The notes: generated by a model from the letters alone, not told the origin. DNA of 64,000 nucleotides from Competibacter_A sp037045535 (GCA_037045535.1 JBAOHI010000073.1:434001-498000), one strand, 5' to 3'; positions 33,517 through 44,008 are shown, numbered from the stretch's first letter. A program made the numbers and translations.

Positions 33517-33816
33517 CTGGCGCCATCGACCGTGCAATCCCGGCTTCGACCCACACCACCATCCAAAATTATTCGAGTATTTGAACCAGGGCGGTTTCGA
33601 GGTTTCAGCCAAATTGATGTACAACATCAAAACAAAGAACGACGATACTGAAAAGTGGCGCCGAACGGCAATCGCGGGTAGGTGTTCGCCTTCAGCCCGG
33701 TAGTGAAGTACGACTATAAGGGGATGAGTTTTGTCGACAGTTGGCACTACGAAATCAGCGCCGAAAACCGCTTCGGTGGCAATAAGTTCCTCTTTAAGTT
33801 CACTATAATGTTTTAG
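33517..33816 (+). pseudogene. relic of an outer-membrane SphA/MetA-pathway type transporter
   Basis: Plus-strand frames still spell NPGFDPHHHPKLFEYLNQGGFEVSAKLMYNIKTKNDD and, after a frame change near 33680, VFAFSPVVKYDYKG...YEISAENRFGGNKFLFKFTIMF followed by a stop at 33814-33816. The pieces resemble the last strands of the SphA / Meta-pathway transporter beta-barrel family, including a terminal aromatic residue, but the segment between them and the whole N-terminus are missing. It is a decayed fragment filling most of the 400 bp between pdxH and the Trypco1-like gene. Confidence 0.45.
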
Positions 33817-33850
33817 GCGCTGTAGCGGACAAGCAACCAGGAGTAAAAGC

Positions 33851-34210
33851 ATGGGCACCATTCGAGTTCGGGTTGAGGCGGAGAGCATGGAAACCACCGC
33901 GCCGGCGCCGGCGCCGGCGCCGGGCGTGCGGGGCGGAGCGAGGGAGGTAGCTGGCCGAGGCGGAAGAGGGGTTACGGATTTGATCCCCCTCAATACGGAA
34001 GAACTGGCCGCTTCATTGCGGGAGCTGACTGGCGAACTCGGCAAGCTGTTCGGCGATATTCGCCGGGTTGGAGGCTTCGAACTCCAGCAGGTGCAGGTGG
34101 GCCTGGAAATCTCCGCTGAAGGAGGCTTCAGTCTGATCGGCAGCGCCAAGGCGGGCGGCAAGGGCGCCATCACCCTGACCTTCGCGCCGGGCACGACACC
34201 GGACGGTTGA
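33851..34210 (+). CDS. CU044_2847/Trypco1-like small protein
   Basis: 119 residues. The C-terminal half (FELQQVQVGLEISAEGGFSLIGSAKAGGKGAITLTF) fits the small beta-rich CU044_2847 domain, named trypsin-co-occurring domain 1 because it accompanies trypsin-like proteases and NTPases in bacterial conflict loci. An Ala/Pro repeat (four GCGCCG units at about 33900-33923) links it to the N-terminus. It faces the STAND gene and the trypsin-like gene at 36816 completes the association. Function is unknown; proposed to act as a sensor or adaptor. Confidence 0.6.
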   Translation: MGTIRVRVEAESMETTAPAPAPAPGVRGGAREVAGRGGRGVTDLIPLNTEELAASLRELTGELGKLFGDIRRVGGFELQQVQVGLEISAEGGFSLIGSAKAGGKGAITLTFAPGTTPDG

Positions 34211-34275
34211 GCCGCCGCTGACGCACCGGCCCCAGTGAACAGCGCGACAGTGTCCAGTGAACAGCCATTCAGTGC

Positions 34276-36812
34276 TCAGCGAGGGATGGGGGCCGCGCAA
34301 ACCACGCGAAAACCGTCGTTGCCGCCGCGACCGCCCGGGTGGTCGAAGCCGCGGAGGCCGGCGCGCGCGTAGCCCCGATTGACGCTCCAGGAGCCACCGC
34401 GCACCACGCGAGGTGCATCTTGCTTAGGCGTCTTCTCGACGCGGATCTTCGTAGCTGTTACGGCACCATTCCCAGACGTTACCGGCCAAGTCGTACACGT
34501 CCTGAAGGCTGCGCCCTTCCGGATACATGCCGACCGCCGTAGTGCGGTTGATCCCGGCCTCCGAGGTATTGGCAATGCCTTCCCGCCAATCCCGCCCCCA
34601 CGGATAGGCGAAATCCGCGCGCGCGCTTTGCGCCGCCCATTGCCACTCCCACTCGTCCGGCAGGCGGATTTCAAAGCCGAGCCGCGCGCTCAGCCAGCGG
34701 CAGAAGGCGGTGGCATCGTACCAGGAGATGTTGTCAGCGGGGTAGTTGGCGTAGCGGCGTAACTGCAGCCTCGGCTCTGGTTCACGTCGGAGGCCATCCC
34801 ACCAGTTGGCTGATACATAGCCGTCTGCGGCGTCCAGGAAAGCTTGATATTGAGCGTAAGTGACCGGGTAGGCTGCCATGTAGAAGGGCACCACCTTGAA
34901 ACGGCCATGCTCCTCGATTTCTACTTTTTCGCCCGCCGGAATCGGGCGCCACAGCAGGTCAGGCAGGCCATTCTTGACGCCGACTCTCGGTCGCGGGTCG
35001 CCGATTTCCGCGAAGGCGGCGGCCGATGTCCTCCCGGCGAGTGTGATCGGCCCCGCCGTCCCCCAATGCGGCCAGCAGCCGATCCGCCTCGGGCGTGAGG
35101 AAGTCGGCTATCTGGCTGTCCTGTTCCAGATGTTCGAGCAAATCCGCCTCTTCAAGCAACGCCCGGGCGGGAGTCAGGCGCTCGTGCTTCCACAGTAGAA
35201 AGGCCGGTTGTCCCTGTTCCACCCAGGCGTTCGCTTCGGTCACGATCCGATCTCGCAGCCGCAGTGCCTCGCGCCGGTCCGCGATCCAGTCCCGCAGCAG
35301 CGGCCACTCGCGCAGCAACGCTTCGTGGGCAACCTCCACCAGGCGCTCGCCTTGCTCGGTTCGGCCGCGCACCAACAAACGCGCCTGGGTGAACGATTCG
35401 ATCGTGCGCAGGGCCACGGCATCGGCCCGCCAGGTGGTTTCCCGCGCCCGGCGCCGTGTAGCCGTGCCGTCTTCTTCGCGGAGGTAGAGGAGCGGCGAGA
35501 ACACGCGGTGCAGCGCGGCGGCGGCTTCCGGCCCGGCTTCCCGCAGGGCCGTGTCGGCGCGTCGTGCGATGGCGCCCGCCAGTCCACCAGCCTTTTCATA
35601 AGTGGCCAAATCCAGCCGCCCGCGCGCCCGGCAGCGGAGATACAGTTCCTGGAGCGCGAAGGCCAGCAGCGCCAGGCCGCCGGGCTCATCCAAGGCGTCG
35701 GCGGCGCTCTGGCGCACCAGCGCGTCGTCGATGCTCAGGTCAATGCGGTGTTCTTCTCCGGTCGCAGGCCGTTCCCACAGTTCGACGTCCGTAACCGGCG
35801 CCTGGACCATCTGCTCCAGGGCCAGGCGCCCCGGCGCGGCCACGCTATACTGTCCTTGCCGATTCAGCACGCCACACAGACCGGGATGCGCCACGCAACG
35901 GCTGAGAAAATCAGCTCGAACGGTCGCTACTACCCGGAAGCGCGGCTGTTTGACCGCTTCCAGCAGAAAATCTAGAAAGGCGTCGCCCCGATCTACCACC
36001 GCCGGCGTGAACAACTCTTCCATCTGATCGAGAATCAACAGCCATTCCGCAGCGGGCGGACGACGCGCCAGCACGCGCTCGATCAACGCCGGAAAGGTGT
36101 CCGGATTCGCCTTGATCTGCTGGTACTCGGGACCGGGCTTCAGCCAATGCAGGTCGGGAAAAGCTTCTTTCTTCAAGCTGCCGACCAGGGAACACAACGG
36201 ATCGTCACCCCACTCGGTGGGCATCATGGCGGTGATCAACCACTCGCGACTACCGGGGATTTCCGGACAGTGCCCCTGTTCCAGCCGCGCCCACAGTCCA
36301 GCCCGCACCAGCGACGATTTCCCGGAGCCCGAGGCGCCGGTCACGATCAGCAAGCACTGTCCCCGTTGGGTTTGCAGACGCTCGATGAGTTGCTGTGTCT
36401 CGGTCTCGCGGCCAAAAAAGATGGGGGCCTGGGTGTGATCGAAATAATCGAGGCCCGGATAGGGTTCGCCGTGCCACTTGGGCTTGGGGGCTTCATCGTG
36501 GGTTGGGCGGAGGGCCTGTTCGAGGCGGTCGAGGGCATTCCCCAGTTCACCGGCGGTGGCGCCCGCTTGCCGGATCGCGTGCAACAAGGCACGGCAGGGC
36601 GTTCGGCCGCCCACCGGATAAGCCGCGTGCCGATCGCACAGATCCACCAGATCGGACGCAACCGTCGCCGGTTTGCCCTCCAGGATGAGCCCGTCGTAAA
36701 GGGGATGGCCCGCAAACAGGTCGCGCAGGAAGGCGCGGCGGTCGCGGCTCTCCTCCCAGAACGGCTGGGCGAGCAGCAGCGCCTTGAAGTCGCGGCGAAT
36801 TTCGGCGTCCAT
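34276..36812 (-). CDS. STAND NTPase with C-terminal FGE-sulfatase/C-type-lectin domain (two frameshifts)
   Basis: About 845 residues after removing one base near 35012 and one near 34425. Residues 1-100 form an effector-associated-like domain. The STAND NTPase has Walker A GASGSGKSS at 159-167 and Walker B LLILDQMEE at 258-266, followed by winged-helix and helical regions. The C-terminus is a formylglycine-generating-enzyme fold: VVPFYMAAYPVTYAQYQAFL, LPDEWEWQWAA, YDLAGNVWEW, VVRGGSWSVNRGYARAG and GNDGFRVV. It starts 3 bp after the trypsin-like gene stop. By family knowledge such proteins are threat sensors whose activation triggers a protease or other effector. Both shifts look like single inserted bases. 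Confidence 0.72.
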
Positions 36813-36815
36813 GGC

Positions 36816-37880
36816 TCAAGAGACAATCGTCAGCTCGGACCATAACGCCGGCTTGGCGGCTTTCAACGCGTCTAGAATCGCGATCATACCGCTGCCCTGA
36901 TTGCGGAAATGGCGCTGGCCGGGGTCGGGTTCCGCCAGTTCGATCCAACTGTGGTGCAGGCCCACCACCTCGAAGTCGTCGTTGAAGACCGGCGAACCCG
37001 AGGAGCCCGCTTCCGTGCTGGTGTAATACTGAATGAGACGGTCGTCGGCGTGGGCCACGAAGTTGTTTTGCAGGGAAATTTTCTTGAAGAAACCGCCGGG
37101 GTGCTGGATGATCGCGACCCGCTGATTCTGTTCGACCCGGACCGGTTTGAGCGCCAGCGGCGGTCCGAAATCCGGCGGCGACTGGAGGCGAATCAGGCTG
37201 AAATCGAGCTTCGAGTCGGTATGGAGGAAGCCATCGACCGCCGCGCCCACGATCACCTCGTCCCGTTTGTGGCCCGCGATGTCCAATTCGTAGAAAAAGG
37301 CGAACTCGGCCCCCGCCGCCTGACTCGCGTTCTCGATGACATGATGATTGGTCATGACCAGATCGGGGCCGACCATGAAGCCGGTGCCATAACCTTGCTT
37401 TGGAATGGTGATCCGCACCACGGCGCTCGCGGCCCGCAGCGCCTTGTGCAACATGTTGACGTGGCGTAGGGTGTTTTCGCCGATGATGCGCTCGCGGTTG
37501 AGATCGGCGGGCGAGCGGTCGTCCCGCCAGACTTCCGGTGGCGGCGCTGGCGGCTCCGCGCCCCAGCCTTGGCGGCGCTGCAATGCCTGCAACGGTTCCC
37601 GCTGCGCGGCGGAGATCAGCGGTTCGATGGCGTTGACCAGCAGCGGCAGCGCGCCCACGCCGTCCGCCACCTCGAAATTCTCGAACCAGCGGATGACGTC
37701 GCTGGCAAACACCATCGCGTTGCCTTCCCACTCGATGTTGCCGAGCAGGACGCGGCTCTTGGGATAACCGCTGACGGCGTTCTCGATCAGCGCTTGCCGC
37801 CCCCGGACGATTCTGAAATCCGGCAAGTCGCGCAGGAGCTGAACGAGAAAACGGCGGTCGTTAGGGTCGAGCTGTTTCAT
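36816..37880 (-). CDS. trypsin-like serine protease with N-terminal effector-associated domain
   Basis: 354 residues. The start at 37880 has a GGAG site 10 bases upstream. Residues 1-100 (MKQLDPNDRRFLVQLLRDLP...) look like an effector-associated domain, the adaptor module that recruits partners carrying the same fold. Residues 150-340 are a chymotrypsin-fold protease with an intact triad: His180 in TNHHV, Asp226 in KLDFSLI and Ser294 in AGSSGSPV. No signal peptide, so cytoplasmic. It is co-transcribed with the STAND gene and is the likely effector of that system. Confidence 0.75.
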   Translation of the reverse strand: MKQLDPNDRRFLVQLLRDLPDFRIVRGRQALIENAVSGYPKSRVLLGNIEWEGNAMVFASDVIRWFENFEVADGVGALPLLVNAIEPLISAAQREPLQALQRRQGWGAEPPAPPPEVWRDDRSPADLNRERIIGENTLRHVNMLHKALRAASAVVRITIPKQGYGTGFMVGPDLVMTNHHVIENASQAAGAEFAFFYELDIAGHKRDEVIVGAAVDGFLHTDSKLDFSLIRLQSPPDFGPPLALKPVRVEQNQRVAIIQHPGGFFKKISLQNNFVAHADDRLIQYYTSTEAGSSGSPVFNDDFEVVGLHHSWIELAEPDPGQRHFRNQGSGMIAILDALKAAKPALWSELTIVS

Positions 37881-38104
37881 AGCAGTAAGTCTCCCTATAC
37901 AACTGTTCCCAGGATAAGGATAGCAGCAGCGGCCCTTCAGTGACCGACGAACCCGATGGGCCAGTCGTGCAAGCATATAATTCGCCCATACGCACACGAC
38001 GATGTAGCTGATTGAGCAAGAAGGTTCGAGAGGCATTTTCGACGAACACGGAACCGCATTTCAATTTCGATGTCGTTAATTTCCTTGGATAAGGAGCCAT
38101 CGAA

Positions 38105-39659
38105 ATGGCCAACAAGCAGCTCTTTAAATCGCGACCAGGCCGACTGGTGCCAGAGACCAACGCTCGCAACGAAGCCGGGGGCAAAGCCTACGCGCTCGCG
38201 CCCAAGGCCGCGCTCGCCCAATACGTCGCCACCGGTTGCCTAAACACCACCTTTTACGCCGACGCAGCCACGCAACTGGACACCGTATTGGAGCCTGTGC
38301 GCCAAGGTGGAGTCGGCCTTCGTCGCTCAAGCGGCGGTTTACGCCCGCCAGCGCGGCCAAATGAAGGACATGCCGGCGCTGCTGACGGCGTGGCTGGCGC
38401 AACACGGTCCAGACCGGCTGGAGCCGGTTTTTGCCAAGGCCATCGACAATGGCCGGATGCTGCGTAATTTCGTGCAAATCCTCCGGTCGGGCGTGGTCGG
38501 GCGCAAATCGCTGGGCAGCCGGCCCAAGCGGTTGGTCCAGAACTGGTTGAACGGACGCAGCGACGGGCAATTGTTGAACGCTTCGGTCGGCAACGATCCG
38601 TCGCTGGCCGACGTGTTGAAAATGGTTCACCCGAAACCGGCGACGCCGGAACGAGCCGCGTTTTACGCCTGGCTGATCGGCAAACCGCACGACGCAGCCC
38701 TGTTGCCGGAAGCGATCAAGGCTCTGGAACAGTTCCGGGATGACGTGGCAGCGCCGGTGCCGGACGTGCCGTTCCAGTTGTTGACCGCCCTGCCCTTGCG
38801 GCCACAACACTGGGTCGCCATTGCCTGTCAGGCACCGTGGCAGATGACTCGGATGAACCTCAACACGTTCGCCCGTCACGAAGTGTTCAAGGTCGGCGGC
38901 ATGGCCCGGCGCATCGCCGAGCGACTGCGCGATCCGGCCGCAATCCGGCGGGCACGGGTGTTTCCGTACCAGTTGCTCAGTGCCTACTTCATGACCAGCG
39001 AGGGCGTGCCGGAAGTGGTCCGCGACGCCTTGCAAGACGCGCTGGAAGTGGCGTTGGAAAACGTGCCGGAACTGGCGGGACAGCTTTACGTGCTGCTGGA
39101 CGTATCGGGGTCGATGGGCTCGCCAGTGACCGGTCACCGCAAGGGCGCGACCTCCAAGGTGCGCTGCGTGGACGTGGCGGCGTTGGTCGCGGCGGCGATT
39201 TCGGCGAAAAACCCGGCGACGGAAATTCTGCCGTTCGACACCCAAGTTCACACGCACCGCTTGAACCGGCGCGACAGCGTGCTGACCAACGCGCAAACGC
39301 TGGCGCAATTCGGCGGCGGCGGGACCCATTGCGGCTTGCCGCTGGCGATGCTGAATCAGCGCAAGGCGACGGGCGATCTGGTGATCTACGTCTCCGATAA
39401 CGAGTCGTGGGCCGACCCGCAGCGCGGGCGCGGCACCGAAACCATGCGGCAATGGGAAATCTTCCGCCAGCGCAATCCGCGGGCGCGGCTGGTCTGTATC
39501 GACCTCCAACCGTATGACACGGTGCAGGCGCAAACCCGCGAGGACGTGCTAAACGTGGGCGGCTTCTCGGACGCAGTGTTCGAGGTGCTGGCGCGGTTTG
39601 CTGCCGGACAATTGGGCGGCGAGCATTGGGTACGCGAAATCGAAGCGGTGGAGGTATAA
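38105..39659 (+). CDS. Ro60/Rsr-like TROVE domain protein (one frameshift)
   Basis: About 517 residues after removing an extra C near 38294, which changes LEPVRQGGVGL into LELCAKVESAFVAQAAVYARQRGQMKDMPALL. The HEAT-like TROVE ring (KAIDNGRMLRNFVQILRSGVVGRKSLGSRPKRLVQNWL) is followed by a VWA-type domain with the metal site DVSGSMGSP and GGGGTHCGLPL. Bacterial Rsr proteins bind Y RNAs and modulate exoribonucleases in RNA quality control and stress. AAGGAG site 8 bases before the ATG. No rtcB or rtcA is adjacent. Confidence 0.85.
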
Positions 39660-39868
39660 TTCGGCAACCGTTTTAGCCGTCCGGACTGGAATGCCCGACC
39701 GGGAGTACATCTCCTATCCCGAGCCTATTCTCTCGGTCACTTTCCTCGTCCGGTCCGGGCGGTTTCGATTTACGGCGGCGAATGCCGGCGGGACTACATC
39801 CGTGACTGTTACTCACGTCTCGTCAATCCCTTGTCGCCGCCTTTCCCTGATGGGCAGATCGGCAATCT

Positions 39869-40555
39869 TCAAAAGAGCGGAGACAATCCATCGCTGATCT
39901 GTTGCAGATGCTCGCGCGAGGCGATTTGCAGCTCTTGGCCTTGCCCAGGAGTTACAATCCCGGCATCGATCAACCGGCGTAGCGTTCTCGAAAAGGTTTC
40001 ACTGGTCAGATTGAGCTGATTGGCGAGGTCTTTTTTCAAGCCGGGCAACAACACCCGATCATGACCCGCATCGGCCATCTTGAGCATAAAACGCGCGATT
40101 CGGCCTGCCGCATCGCGCAAAGTGATGTCTTCCAGTAATTCTAAAAAATGATGCACGCGCCCCGCCAGTCCACCCAACAATTGCAAACAAAGCGCATGAT
40201 CTTCTTGCAAAGCGCGTTGAAAGCGTTGGTTGGGTAGCAGTAAACACTCCGTATCGAGCACCGCTTCGGCGAAGGCCGGGCAGTCGAATTGCCCGATCGT
40301 GGCCACTTCAGCGAACGTACCCCCGTCGGCGACCTGATGCAGTGTTTGCTGTTTGCCGGTCGGCGCGAGCACAAAGATGCGAACCAGCCCCGTCCCGACC
40401 AGAAAGATGCCAGGACACGGTTCGCCTTGGCGAAAGATCACTTGGCCGCTGGAAAAATGTCGAATCATCGACATGTTGAGCAACGTCGATCGGCTTGGCT
40501 CCGTCACCCGGGAAAACAGCCCGCAGGCGCGCAAAATGGCTTCGGCTTGCATCAT
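39869..40555 (-). CDS. Crp/Fnr-family regulator, Dnr/NnrR-like
   Basis: 228 residues from ATG 40555. The N-terminal cyclic-nucleotide-like domain (FSSGQVIFRQGEPCPGIFLVGTGLVRI) is followed by a long dimer helix and a C-terminal winged helix with recognition segment LANQLNLTSETFSRTLRRLIDAG. The N-terminal cysteine cluster of true Fnr is missing, so an oxygen-sensing iron-sulfur cluster is unlikely; this fits nitric-oxide-responsive Dnr/NnrR types. It is divergent from hcp with a Dnr/Fnr box between them, so hcp is the obvious target. Confidence 0.8.
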   Translation of the reverse strand: MMQAEAILRACGLFSRVTEPSRSTLLNMSMIRHFSSGQVIFRQGEPCPGIFLVGTGLVRIFVLAPTGKQQTLHQVADGGTFAEVATIGQFDCPAFAEAVLDTECLLLPNQRFQRALQEDHALCLQLLGGLAGRVHHFLELLEDITLRDAAGRIARFMLKMADAGHDRVLLPGLKKDLANQLNLTSETFSRTLRRLIDAGIVTPGQGQELQIASREHLQQISDGLSPLF

Positions 40556-40606
40556 AGAGTCGTGGCCTTTGATAGAGGGCTTTACCGAAAACGTCTCCCA
40601 TCCGCT

Positions 40607-40620
40607 TTGACATAGATCAA
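40607..40620. promoter_or_regulatory. Dnr/Fnr-type operator
   Basis: TTGACATAGATCAA is a 5-4-5 dyad that matches TTGAT-N4-ATCAA with one change. It lies between the divergent Crp/Fnr-type regulator (start 40555) and hcp (start 40738), about 118 bp upstream of the hcp ATG, where it could control either gene. Confidence 0.7.
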
Positions 40621-40737
40621 GGATGCCTCGACCACTGCTTGGTGACAATGGTCACCATCAGCAACACGGATTTGGCGTGAGCTGAACAGATTGTGGTCGC
40701 GATTGCCGCGACATGTTCTATCTTCGAGGGCTGTCTC

Positions 40738-42029
40738 ATGTTTTGTAATCAATGCGAGCAAACCGCTCAAGGCGTGGGTTGCGTGTCCAGTATCGGCATC
40801 TGCGGCAAAAACGCGGACGTGCAATCCGTGCAAGAGCTGATCCTGTATGGTCTGAAAGGGATGGCGGCTTATGCCAACCATGCACGTCGGCTCGGCAAAA
40901 CCGACGAAGCGGTCAGCGCATTCCTCGAAGAAGCGTTGTTCGCCACGATGACCAACGTCAATTTCGATCTGGACAGTCTCCTGGAAATCGCGCTCGACGT
41001 GGGCCGTCATAATCTCCGGGTCATGGAGCTGCTGGATGCGGGCCACGTCGAGAATTTCGGCAAGCCGGAACCGACCACGGTGCGTTGCGGAACGCAAGCC
41101 GGCCCTGGGATCTTGATGACTGGCCATGATCTGGTCGATCTTCAGACGTTGCTGGATCAAGTCGCCGGCACCGACATCAAAGTTTACACCCACGGGGAAA
41201 TGCTGCCCGCGCACATGTATCCCAAGCTGCGCAATCATCCGAATTTGGCGGGGCATTATGGCGGTGCATGGCAACAGCAAAAGGTCGAATTTCCGAATTT
41301 TCCCGGCCCGGTGGTAGCGACTACCAATTGCATCCTCATCCCTCGGCCGGATTACGCCGATCGGATCTTTACCACCCGCCATACCGCCGTACCTGGCGGA
41401 ACCCGCTTGGCCGACAACGACTTCACCCCGGTGCTGGACAAAGCTCGGCAGTGTCCGCCATTGAGTGACTCCACTCAGGGAAGCCTGACCGTCGGTTTTC
41501 ATCGCACGGTGTTGCTGGACGCTGCTGCGACCTCTGGTGCAAGCGGTCAAAGCGGGGCAGATCAGTCGATTCTTCGTGATCGGCGGTTGCGACGGCGCGG
41601 AACCAGGGTCGCAACTATTTTTCGGATTATGCGTCGGCTACCCCGGCCGATTCGTTCATCCTGACCCTGGGCTGTGGCAAGTACCGCATCAACCATCAAG
41701 CTTATGGCGATCTGCTCGGTTTTCCGCGTTTGCTGGACATGGGACAGTGCAACGATGCCTACGGCGCGATTCAAGTAGCGCTGGCCCTGGCGCAAGCCTT
41801 CGATTGCGGAGTCAACGATCTACCACTGACCTTGGTCGTGAGCTGGTTCGAGCAAAAGGCGGTGGCGGTATTGTTGAGTCTGCTGGCCTTGAACGTGCAA
41901 GGCATCACCATCGGGCCGAAACCGCCAGCGTTTATCACGCCAAAAGTCTTTGCGATCCTGCAAGACCGCTTCAAGTTGCAGCTGACGGGAACCGACGCCA
42001 AAGCGGATTTGGCCGTTGCGATGGCGTGA
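40738..42029 (+). CDS. hcp: hydroxylamine reductase (hybrid cluster protein), short class III-like, two frameshifts
   Basis: About 429 residues after removing single extra bases near 41526 and 41609. N-terminal cysteines CNQCEQTAQGVGC...CGK hold the iron-sulfur cluster. Hybrid-cluster ligands lie in HGEMLPAHMYP, TTNCILIP, FVIGGCDGAEPG and TLGCGKYR, with SWFEQKAV near the end. It reduces hydroxylamine and acts as an NO reductase in nitrosative stress. It lacks about 120 residues compared with class I/II enzymes: only one of the two helical bundles (ELILYGLKGMAAYANHARRLG) is present, as in class III Hcp. No hcr reductase gene follows. Confidence 0.8.
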
Positions 42030-42165
42030 CGAGAGTACGCAACCAGCCAACGCGCTGCTTTTGGCAGCCGAGTGGCTGGATATCCAATCGATGGCAGCCT
42101 GTAGCTTCGGCGGTAGAATCAAGGAGAACACCTCTTATTCCTCTTGGAAATACACGCCCGACCTA

Positions 42166-43705
42166 ATGGCCGCAATTCTACTTTCGACCCTAAACGCCCG
42201 TTATTTTCATTCTTCCCTGGGATTGCGTTATCTACTGGCCAATCTAGGCGAGTTGCAGGCCGACGCTGCGATCCGGGAGTTCATCATCACCCAACGCCCG
42301 CTGGACATCGCCGAAACGTTGCTGGCCGAACAGCCGCGTATCGTCGGCTTTGGCGTTTATATCTGGAACGTGGCGGAAACCACCCAGGTCGTCGCGTTGC
42401 TCAAGCGAGTGCGGCCGGATCTCATCATCGTGCTGGGCGGCCCGGAAGTCAGTCATGAGTGGGCGGAACAACCCATCATCGGGCTGGCGAATTATCTCGT
42501 CACCGGTCCGGCTGACCTCGCCTTTGCTCGGTTATGCCGCCGCGTGCTCGCCGACGACCCACCGGTCGAAACAGTTATCGCTGCCGAATATCCGCCACTG
42601 GATCAACTCGCACTGCCGTATCGGCTTTATACCGACGAAGACATCGCTCACCGACTGATCTACGTCGAAGCCTCGCGCGGCTGCCCGTTCCGATGCGAAT
42701 TCTGTCTGTCCGCGCTGGACAAAACCGCTTGGCCGTTTCCGCTGGAGCTGTTTCTGGCCGAAATACAACAGCTCTACGACCGGGGCGTGCGTCACTTCAA
42801 GTTCGTGGATCGCACTTTTAATCTCAACGCCAAAGTTGGCGCGCGAATTCTGGATTTCTTTTTGGAACGGCTAGACGAGCGGCTGTTCTTGCACTTCGAG
42901 CTGATCCCCGACCATCTGCCGGAGCCGCTCAAGGAACGGATCGTTCGCTTTCCACCCGGAACGCTGCAATTCGAGATCGGCGTCCAAACCTTCAATCCCG
43001 CCGTGCAGGCGCTCATCGACCGCAAGCAAGACAACCGCAAAACCGAGGAAAATTTAACGTGGCTGCGCCAGCACACCCACGCGCACCTGCATGCCGATTT
43101 GATTGTGGGCCTGCCGGGCGAGGATCTTAGCCAGCTTCGCCGCCGGCTTCGACCGACTGGTGGCTCTCGATCCCCACGAAATTCAAGTCGGCATTCTGAA
43201 ACGGCTGCGCGGTGCGCCGATCAACCGCCATACCGCCGATTTCGACTGCCGCTACAACCCGCATCCACCTTACAACCTGCTGTGCTCGGGATCGGTGGAT
43301 TTCACGACCATGCGGCGCCTAGAACGCTTCGCTCGTTATTGGGATTTGATCGGTAATTCGGGGCGGTTCCGCCACGCCCGCCCTCTGTTGCTGGGAAACG
43401 ATCCATTCGGGCGATTCATGATATTGAGCGACTGGCTGTTCGCCGGTACCGAGCAAACTTATCAGTTTGCCTTGGAACGGCTGTTTGACCTGCTGTATCG
43501 GGGGTTGATCGAATCGCTAGGTGTCGCCGAGCCAGCGGCACGGGAAGCGTTGACGCTGGATTATCGAGCGAACGGCGCGCGCGGCTGCCCGGAGTTCATG
43601 CACCCCCTTCAAACTCAAGATTCAACGCAATCCGTGACCCGGCGCAAATCGGCAGCTACATCAAACCGCCAAGCGCGGCACCGAATCAACCCCCTCCAAT
43701 CTTGA
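42166..43705 (+). CDS. B12-binding domain radical SAM protein (DUF4080-type), one frameshift
   Basis: About 512 residues after removing an extra A near 43129 (GEDLSQLRRRL becomes GEDLASFAAGFDRLVALDPHEIQVGILKRL). N-terminal cobalamin-binding-like domain (LGLRYLLANLG, VVALLKRVRPDLIIVLGGPEVS), then the radical SAM cluster motif in EASRGCPFRCEFCLS, then a DUF4080-like C-terminus (HPPYNLLCSGSVDFTTMRRLERFARYWD). Substrate unknown; related proteins are usually annotated as B12-dependent radical SAM enzymes. It lies 137 bp downstream of hcp, probably under separate control. Confidence 0.78.
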
Positions 43706-43740
43706 CCGTTGCAGCTAAACTCGTATCTTCGATGCTACGA

Positions 43741-43762
43741 TGTTGCTAAGCAACAATTTTTT
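43741..43762 (+). terminator. short intrinsic terminator
   Basis: TGTTGC (43741-43746), loop TAA and GCAACA (43750-43755) are followed by A and six T residues. It lies about 35 bp after the radical SAM stop codon. The stem is only 6 bp. Confidence 0.45.
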
Positions 43763-43837
43763 GTTGCACTGCGGGAACAAACGCGGTATGAATAGCACTA
43801 ATTCAGGAGAGAACTCATTAGCCGAGGAGCTTTAACC

Positions 43838-44008
43838 ATGACGAATTCACGCCACATCCATACCGTCTGCCCCCACTGCAAGCGCCCAGTGGTGGCCCTT
43901 CGCGAGCAACATACCGCTCACTGCCCGGAGCACGGCAACGTCGTTCCCATGCGCAGCGCTATCGTCAATTCGCCTCTTACAACGACCTCGCGCCAACAAG
44001 TAGCGTAA
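43838..44008 (+). CDS. 56-residue zinc-ribbon-like protein
   Basis: ATG at 43838 is preceded by GAGGAG 8 bases upstream and opens MTNSRHIHTVCPHCKRPVVALREQHTAHCPEHGN, ending at a TAA (44006-44008). Two cysteine pairs, CPHC and an HCPEH segment, suggest a single zinc-binding knuckle. Family not recognised. The last third of the gene and the 50 bp behind it are repeated at 44843-44980, on the far side of the glyoxalase-like gene. Confidence 0.55.
   Translation: MTNSRHIHTVCPHCKRPVVALREQHTAHCPEHGNVVPMRSAIVNSPLTTTSRQQVA

Noticed and set aside
33478..34194. Minus-strand open frame opposite the Trypco1-like gene
   Set aside because: It is the complement of the Trypco1 coding sequence and the outer-membrane relic, with no recognisable domain.
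34276..38100. Diversity-generating retroelement around the STAND gene
   Set aside because: I looked for a reverse transcriptase signature and a second copy of the 34276-34420 sequence in the window and found neither.
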